Shown here piece by piece: positions 41,731 through 46,259 of a stretch of 46,259 nucleotides of DNA (positions are counted from its first letter, which is position 1; each line of letters starts with the position of its first letter). Both the position numbers and the translations under genes were made by a program. The stretch spans positions 1 through 46,259 of the forward strand of contig SLMP01000118.1 in the NCBI GenBank assembly GCA_007133465.1, written 5' to 3'. This DNA is from Nitriliruptoraceae bacterium (lineage in GTDB: Bacteria > Actinomycetota > Nitriliruptoria > Nitriliruptorales > Nitriliruptoraceae). The notes under the pieces are model-generated. The model had not been told where the DNA came from, did not search any database, and saw nothing but the letters and a program-made list of their open reading frames with translations.

Positions 41731-42710
41731 GTCCGTCCGCCCCCCACGACCCCGTCGAGGCAGCGGCGTCCGCGCCGGTCCCGGAGCCGGCCGAAGGTCC
41801 GTCGGTCGCCCCCGACGAGGACGCGCTCGCGGCGTCCGCGGCCGCCCTCGTGGACGACCCGGACGTGCTCGACGAGGTCGCCGCCACCGCCGCCGCGGCC
41901 CACCTCGATGCGGTCGTGCGCGCGGAGACGGCGCGCGAGGGGGTGGCGCGCGCGTCGCAGCTCGCCGACGACCTGCTCGGTGCCGCCGGGGTGCCCGCCC
42001 ACGTGCGGCGGCCACCGCTGCGCACCCGCTACCCGCGCTACGGCTGGCGCCGCGCGGTCCGTCTCGCCGTCGAGCGGCGGATGTACACCCCGCAATACCT
42101 CCTGCTCTACCGCCGGGCCCTGTGGCACCGCGCGCGGGCGGCGGCCACCGGCAACGAGGTCGTGTTCCAGGGGATGCTGTTCACCGGCAAGCGGGTCGAG
42201 CTGCGCGCCCGCCCCGGTCACGGACGGCTCGTGATCGGGCCGTGGTGCTGGATCGGCAACGACAACAAGCTGCGCGCGCACGAGGGGCAGCTGACCCTCG
42301 GCAGCAAGGTCGTCATGGGACGCGACAACGTCGTGAACACCTACCTCGACATCGAGGTGGGCGACGCGTCGATCCTGGCCGACTGGATCTACATCTGCGA
42401 CTTCGACCACCGCTTCGACCGCCTGGACGTGCCGATCAAGGACCAGGGGATCGTCACCTCCCCGACGCGCATCGGTGGCGACGTGTGGCTCGGGGAGAAG
42501 TCGACGGTGTTGCGCGGGGTCGACATCGGCCACGGGTCGGTGGTCGCGAGCCACTGCCTGGTGAACCAGGACGTGCCGCCGTTCTCGATCGCCGTCGGGG
42601 TCCCGGTGCGCGTCGTGCGCTCGCGGCTGCCCGCAGGGATGGACCCGGAGGAGGCCTACGCACGGGTGCGTCGGGGACTGCCGATCCCTGGTGATCCGCT
42701 GGAGGGTTGA
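41727..42710 (+). CDS. Left-handed beta-helix acyltransferase (LacA/CysE-like fold)
   Basis: 327 residues. The first 65 or so are Ala/Pro/Glu/Asp-rich and probably flexible, followed by an Arg-rich helical region. The C-terminal 180 hold hexapeptide-repeat coils: LVIGPWCWIGNDNKLRA, LTLGSKVVMGRDNVVNTY, IEVGDASILADWIYI, TRIGGDVWLGEKSTVLRG and VDIGHGSVVASHCLV, ending VPPFSIAVGVPVRVVR. A probable catalytic His sits in ICDFDHRFD. The fold transfers acetyl or other acyl groups from CoA to sugars or amino compounds. GTG start overlaps the methyltransferase stop; this coupling suggests a two-enzyme tailoring pair. Confidence 0.83.
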   Translation: MSPSAPHDPVEAAASAPVPEPAEGPSVAPDEDALAASAAALVDDPDVLDEVAATAAAAHLDAVVRAETAREGVARASQLADDLLGAAGVPAHVRRPPLRTRYPRYGWRRAVRLAVERRMYTPQYLLLYRRALWHRARAAATGNEVVFQGMLFTGKRVELRARPGHGRLVIGPWCWIGNDNKLRAHEGQLTLGSKVVMGRDNVVNTYLDIEVGDASILADWIYICDFDHRFDRLDVPIKDQGIVTSPTRIGGDVWLGEKSTVLRGVDIGHGSVVASHCLVNQDVPPFSIAVGVPVRVVRSRLPAGMDPEEAYARVRRGLPIPGDPLEG

Positions 42711-42726
42711 GGTCGTCGGCGATCAC

Positions 42727-42740
42727 GACCGCACACGGTC
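42727..42740 (+). terminator. Short hairpin after the acyltransferase gene
   Basis: GACCG (42727-42731) and CGGTC (42736-42740) with loop CACA, 17 bases after the stop. Weak. The rest of the 265-base gap up to 42975 holds a TTGACC at 42782-42787 and a CCTGCAGG palindrome at 42786-42793, but no TAnnnT box at the right distance. Confidence 0.25.
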
Positions 42741-42975
42741 CTGCCGGTCTCCTGCCGGGCGACCAGGGCGGCTGGGGCAGATTGACCCTGCAGGATGGGG
42801 GTCGGACGTGCAAGTATCCGCGCCGTAGGCACGCCTGCCGACCGCGGGCCCAGAGAGCGGGGCCCGTGCCAGGACACCATCGGCGTGCGCCGAGCGAGCG
42901 GTGGCCGACACCCCCGTCGCCAGTACCTGATCGGCGCGCGCCCTCGCGCGGATGCGCGGACCAGGGAGCGCGACC

Positions 42976-44631
42976 ATGACGCACGGGCTCGACGTCGAGA
43001 TGCTCGACATGACCCTCGGGGCGATCGGGGACTTCGCCGAGCGCGAGCTGCCCGACGAACGACTGATCGAGCTCGACAAGGCCGACCAGTACCCGGCCGA
43101 GCTGATCAAGCGGATGTGCAGCGACGAACTCGGCATCCAGTTGCTGTTCATCGCCGAGGAGCACGGCGGGATGGGCGGCAGCGCCTACGACGTCTACCGC
43201 GTGTGCGAGCGCATGGCGGAGATCGACCTCGGCGTCGCCACGTCCGTCCTCGCCACCTTCCTCGGCAGCGACCCGATCCTGATGGGTGGCACGCCCGAGC
43301 AGCAGCACCACTGGATGAGCCGGATCGCCAACGAGGGCCTGCTGATGGCCTACGGCGCCACCGAGGCGGAGGCCGGCAGCGACCTCGGCGCGCTCAAGAC
43401 CACGGCGGTGCGGGTCGAGGAGAACGGCGAGGTCGCCGGCTACCGGATCACCGGCCAGAAGCAGTGGATCAGCAACGGCGCCGTCGCCGATCTGTACTCG
43501 ATCCTCGCCAGCACCGATGCCGGACCGACGTGGTTCATCGTCGAGCGCGAGACCGACGGCTTCGCCGCCGCCGCGCCCGAGCACAAGCACGGCATCCGGC
43601 TGTCGAACACCGCGGCGCTGTACCTCGACGACGTCTTCGTCGACGCGGGCGCGCTGGTCGGTACCGAGGAGGGTCAGGGCCTCCAGCAGGCGCAGCAGGT
43701 CTTCGGCTACACCCGCCTGATGGTCGCCACCTTCGGGCTCGGCGCCGGCTGGGCCGCGCTGCAGCGCGCGATGGACTACTCGGTCGAGCGGATCCAGTCC
43801 GGCGGGCCGCTGTCGGAGAAGCAGGGCTACACCCACAAGCTGATCGTGCCGCACGCGATCGCGCTCGAGGCCGGTCGCGCCTACATCGAGGAGACCGCGG
43901 AACGGATCGACGAGGGCACGCACGGGCACCTCAACACCGAGGGCGCCATCGCGAAGTACCTCGCCACGGAGGCCGGCAACGCGGCGGCCGACGCCGCGAT
44001 CCAGGCGCTCGGCGGGTACGGCTACACCCACGACTACATGGTCGAGAAGATCCGCCGGGACGTGCGCATCACCACGATCTACGAGGGCACCTCGGAGATC
44101 ATGGAGATGACCATCGCGCGTGACCGGTGGCAGGAGCACCTGAAGAGTCGCGGGGCGTACTACCGCGACCAGGCGACGACGTTCGACGCGACCCACGCGC
44201 AGCACCCGGCCATCGGGGCCGACCTCGCCGCGATCGCCCACCGGGCCCTCGCGGAGCTGCTCGAGGCCGCTCGCGTCGGACGCCTGACCCGCAACCAGCA
44301 CGTGCTGTTCCGGCTCGGCGAGCTGATCGCCCACACGGAGGGGGCTGCCGCCCTGGTGCGCCGTGCCGCGCGGGCGGCGGAGGGCACGCTCGACCCGAAG
44401 ACCGATCAACGGTTCGACGCCGCCGGCATCGCCGCGGTCAGCCGCGTCAACGCCCGGTCGGTCGCCCGCACGGTCGCCGACGAGGGCGCGGCGCTGATCG
44501 TCTCGGCCGGCGGCACGAACGACGCGCAGGCGCTCGCTGCGACCCTCGGGGTCGACCGGGCGCTGGCGGCCCAGGCGGGTGGGCTCGCCGACACCGATCA
44601 CGTCGCCGACATCCTGTACGGACGCGTGTGA
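42976..44631 (+). CDS. Acyl-CoA dehydrogenase family protein with C-terminal extension
   Basis: 551 residues, about 150 longer than the usual 380-400. Core features: [38 protein letters not shown] (FAD/substrate segment), [37 protein letters not shown] and the catalytic Glu370 in [11 protein letters not shown]. The C-terminal part (about 400-551) is helical and resembles the extra domain of long acyl-CoA dehydrogenases. It oxidises an acyl-CoA to its 2-enoyl form with electrons to ETF. Start ATG 42976 has AGGGAGCGCGACC upstream. It ends with a strong hairpin and is followed by a ketosynthase gene, but its role there is unproven. Confidence 0.88.
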   Translation: MTHGLDVEMLDMTLGAIGDFAERELPDERLIELDKADQYPAELIKRMCSDELGIQLLFIAEEHGGMGGSAYDVYRVCERMAEIDLGVATSVLATFLGSDPILMGGTPEQQHHWMSRIANEGLLMAYGATEAEAGSDLGALKTTAVRVEENGEVAGYRITGQKQWISNGAVADLYSILASTDAGPTWFIVERETDGFAAAAPEHKHGIRLSNTAALYLDDVFVDAGALVGTEEGQGLQQAQQVFGYTRLMVATFGLGAGWAALQRAMDYSVERIQSGGPLSEKQGYTHKLIVPHAIALEAGRAYIEETAERIDEGTHGHLNTEGAIAKYLATEAGNAAADAAIQALGGYGYTHDYMVEKIRRDVRITTIYEGTSEIMEMTIARDRWQEHLKSRGAYYRDQATTFDATHAQHPAIGADLAAIAHRALAELLEAARVGRLTRNQHVLFRLGELIAHTEGAAALVRRAARAAEGTLDPKTDQRFDAAGIAAVSRVNARSVARTVADEGAALIVSAGGTNDAQALAATLGVDRALAAQAGGLADTDHVADILYGRV

Positions 44632-44636
44632 TCCAC

Positions 44637-44664
44637 TCGGCGCCCCGGCGGGACGGGGCGCCGA
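44637..44664 (+). terminator. Strong 11-bp stem-loop after the acyl-CoA dehydrogenase gene
   Basis: TCGGCGCCCCG (44637-44647) pairs perfectly with CGGGGCGCCGA (44654-44664) across a 6-base loop, five bases after the stop. No T-tract follows, only TGTAGGG. It is the longest perfect stem found in an intergenic region here and probably separates the dehydrogenase transcript from the ketosynthase gene. Confidence 0.6.
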
Positions 44665-44720
44665 TGTAGGGCGTGACGAGCGACCGCCGTGCGGTCGGCA
44701 GCAGACGAGAGGGAACCGAC

Positions 44721-46259
44721 GTGGAGCCAGTCGCGATCATCGGGGTGGGCGCGATCCTGCCGGACGCACCGGACGCGCCGACGTTCTGGCAGAACGTCGC
44801 CGGCGGCCGCTACTCGATCAGCGAGGTCGAACCGCAGCGGTGGGATCCGGCGCTGTACTACGACCCGGACCCGAAGGCGCCGGACAAGACCTACTCGAAG
44901 ATCGGCGGGTGGGTCCGCGACTACACGTGGGAGCCGCTGTCGTGGCGGCTGCCGATCCCACCGATGGTCTCCGACGCCATGGACGAGGCCCAGAAGTGGG
45001 CGGTCGCCTGCACGCGTGAGGTGCTGGCCGACCACGGCAAGGAGATCAACCGCGACCGCACCGCCGTGATCATCGGCAACGCGATGGCCGGCGAGAAGCA
45101 CTACGAGACGGCACTGCGCATCTCCGCCCCCGCGGTCGTCCGCTACCTCGAGGCCACCCCCGGGTTCGCCTCGCTGCCGGCCGCCGAGCGCAGCCGCATC
45201 GCGGCGGAGCTCACCGCCCAGATGCACGCCGAGCTGCCACCGGTCACCGAGGACACCATGCCGGGCGAGCTCGGCAACGTCATGGCCGGGCGGATCGCCA
45301 ACCTGTTCAACCTGCACGGACCGAACTACATCGTCGACGCCGCCTGCGCGTCGGCGATGGCGGCCATCGACGCCTCGGTCGCCGGGTTGAACGACGGTGA
45401 CTTCGACACCGTCATCACCGGCGGGATCGACCGCAACAACGGCGCGTCGAGCTTCATCAAGTTCTGCGCGATCGGCGCGTTGTCGGCGACCGGGACGCGG
45501 CCGTTCGACGCCGGGGCCGACGGCTTCGTGATGGGCGAGGGCGGGGCGCTGTTCCTGCTCAAGCGGCTCGCCGACGCCGAACGCGACGGGGACCGCATCT
45601 ACGCGGTGATCCGCGGTATCGGCGGCGCGAGCGATGGCAAGGGCAAGGGCATCACCGCCCCGAACCCCGTCGGTCAGCGGCTGGCCGTGGAACGCGCCTG
45701 GCGCGACGCGGGGCTCGACCCCTCCGCGTGCGGCATGGTGGAGGCGCACGGCACCAGCACCCGGGTCGGCGACGTCGTCGAGCTGACCGCCATCGGTGAA
45801 GCGTTCGGCGGCGCGGGGCTCGCACCCGGCAGCGTCGCCCTCGGGTCGGGCAAGTCCAACATCGGCCACCTCAAGGCGGCGGCCGGTTCCGCCGGGATCC
45901 TCAAGACCATCTACGCGATCCACCACGGACGGATCCCGCCGAGCCTGAACTTCGGCACCCCGAATCCGAACGTCGACTGGTCGGCCGCGCCCTTCCGGGT
46001 CAACACCGAGCTCACCGAGTGGACCCCGCGGGCCGGGCAGGTCCGCACCGCCGGCGTCTCCTCCTTCGGCTTCGGCGGCACCAACTTCCACGCCGTGCTC
46101 GAGGAGTACGTCCCGGGCCGGCTCCCCCCCGACCGCTCGCGCGCCGTTGCGGTCGGGGCCGACCTCGGCGGCACCAGCGCCGCGACGGGTCCGCGTGTCA
46201 CGGCGGAGCCCAAGGCACCGCTGCGCGGTGCCACGGTGGTCGGCGCGGCCGACGCGGCC
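44721..46259 (+). CDS. Type I ketosynthase, PfaA/PUFA-synthase-like (3' end outside the window)
   Basis: At least 513 residues, open to the right edge, so only the 5' part is seen. It starts with GTG 44721 after GAGAGGGAACCGAC. The opening [20 protein letters not shown] and [14 protein letters not shown] follow PfaA-type multidomain synthases. The active-site Cys209 is in [13 protein letters not shown], His343 in [12 protein letters not shown] and His383 in [14 protein letters not shown], giving a full Cys-His-His triad, and [19 protein letters not shown] closes the ketosynthase. DAACAS instead of DTACSS is the PUFA-synthase style. Residues after about 475 turn Ala/Gly/Thr-rich, like a linker to the next domain (usually acyltransferase). 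It condenses malonyl units; product unknown. Confidence 0.85.
   Translation, partial: MEPVAIIGVGAILPDAPDAPTFWQNVAGGRYSISEVEPQRWDPALYYDPDPKAPDKTYSKIGGWVRDYTWEPLSWRLPIPPMVSDAMDEAQKWAVACTREVLADHGKEINRDRTAVIIGNAMAGEKHYETALRISAPAVVRYLEATPGFASLPAAERSRIAAELTAQMHAELPPVTEDTMPGELGNVMAGRIANLFNLHGPNYIVDAACASAMAAIDASVAGLNDGDFDTVITGGIDRNNGASSFIKFCAIGALSATGTRPFDAGADGFVMGEGGALFLLKRLADAERDGDRIYAVIRGIGGASDGKGKGITAPNPVGQRLAVERAWRDAGLDPSACGMVEAHGTSTRVGDVVELTAIGEAFGGAGLAPGSVALGSGKSNIGHLKAAAGSAGILKTIYAIHHGRIPPSLNFGTPNPNVDWSAAPFRVNTELTEWTPRAGQVRTAGVSSFGFGGTNFHAVLEEYVPGRLPPDRSRAVAVGADLGGTSAATGPRVTAEPKAPLRGATVVGAADAA

Noticed and set aside
36595-42015. A minus-strand open frame of about 1800 codons
   Set aside because: Only 36595-38124 is a real gene (lactate permease). 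The rest is an Arg/Ala/Gly-rich shadow of the carboxyltransferase, hydratase, methyltransferase and acyltransferase genes, caused by the lack of stops in GC-rich DNA.

Overview
The window is uniformly GC-rich (roughly 70-75% by eye), densely packed and full of 4-base ATGA/GTGA start-stop overlaps. It has frequent GTG starts and repeated CTAnnnT -10 boxes, some of them apparently leaderless. With the PntAA/PntAB/PntB, PucD-like XDH and BMP-type transporter genes, this points to a high-GC actinobacterium, possibly a deep-branching lineage; that placement is inference. I see no rRNA, tRNA, CRISPR array or transposon.

Layout. Positions 1-5074 hold a coenzyme B12 acyl-CoA mutase large subunit whose two substrate-determining residues are of the isobutyryl-CoA type, a conserved hypothetical, an NmrA/SDR-like protein overlapping a HAD phosphatase, and ilvC on the minus strand. 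Positions 5177-29826 are the core: a purine-catabolic supercluster built as a divergon around 11925-12145. Leftward, probably as one message, run an aspartate-carbamoyltransferase-like enzyme, a YgeW-like knotted carbamoyltransferase, carbamate kinase and a complete three-subunit molybdenum hydroxylase. Rightward run a second, differently built three-subunit xanthine dehydrogenase, two unrelated-looking fold-type II PLP enzymes, 8-oxoguanine deaminase, a BMP lipoprotein with ABC ATPase and two permeases, a luciferase-like flavin/F420 oxidoreductase, a hydantoinase (HyuA-like), adenine deaminase and an N-terminally short SsnA-like amidohydrolase.

Read together, these genes could import purines or nucleosides, deaminate adenine and 8-oxoguanine, hydroxylate hypoxanthine/xanthine to urate, open the rings, and release ureido groups as carbamoyl phosphate for ATP synthesis by carbamate kinase. 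This resembles the E. coli ygeW-ygeX-ygeY-hyuA-yqeA-ygfK-ssnA-xdhD locus and the related gut-bacterial urate-degrading clusters. Here, though, YgeX, YgeY and YgfK are absent from the window. A second carbamoyltransferase, two other PLP enzymes and an LLM oxidoreductase stand in their place. I consider this variant pathway the most interesting content of the window.

Positions 29827-46259 hold the proton-translocating transhydrogenase operon pntAA-pntAB-pntB, a PASTA lipoprotein, a sirtuin divergent from deoD-type purine nucleoside phosphorylase, a PAS/HATPase sensor-like protein with a cupin, a zinc-finger-less fused AccD-AccA carboxyltransferase overlapping an L-lactate permease, enoyl-CoA hydratase, a SAM methyltransferase overlapping a left-handed beta-helix acyltransferase, an acyl-CoA dehydrogenase, and at the right edge the 5' part of a PfaA/PUFA-synthase-like type I ketosynthase that runs out of the window.
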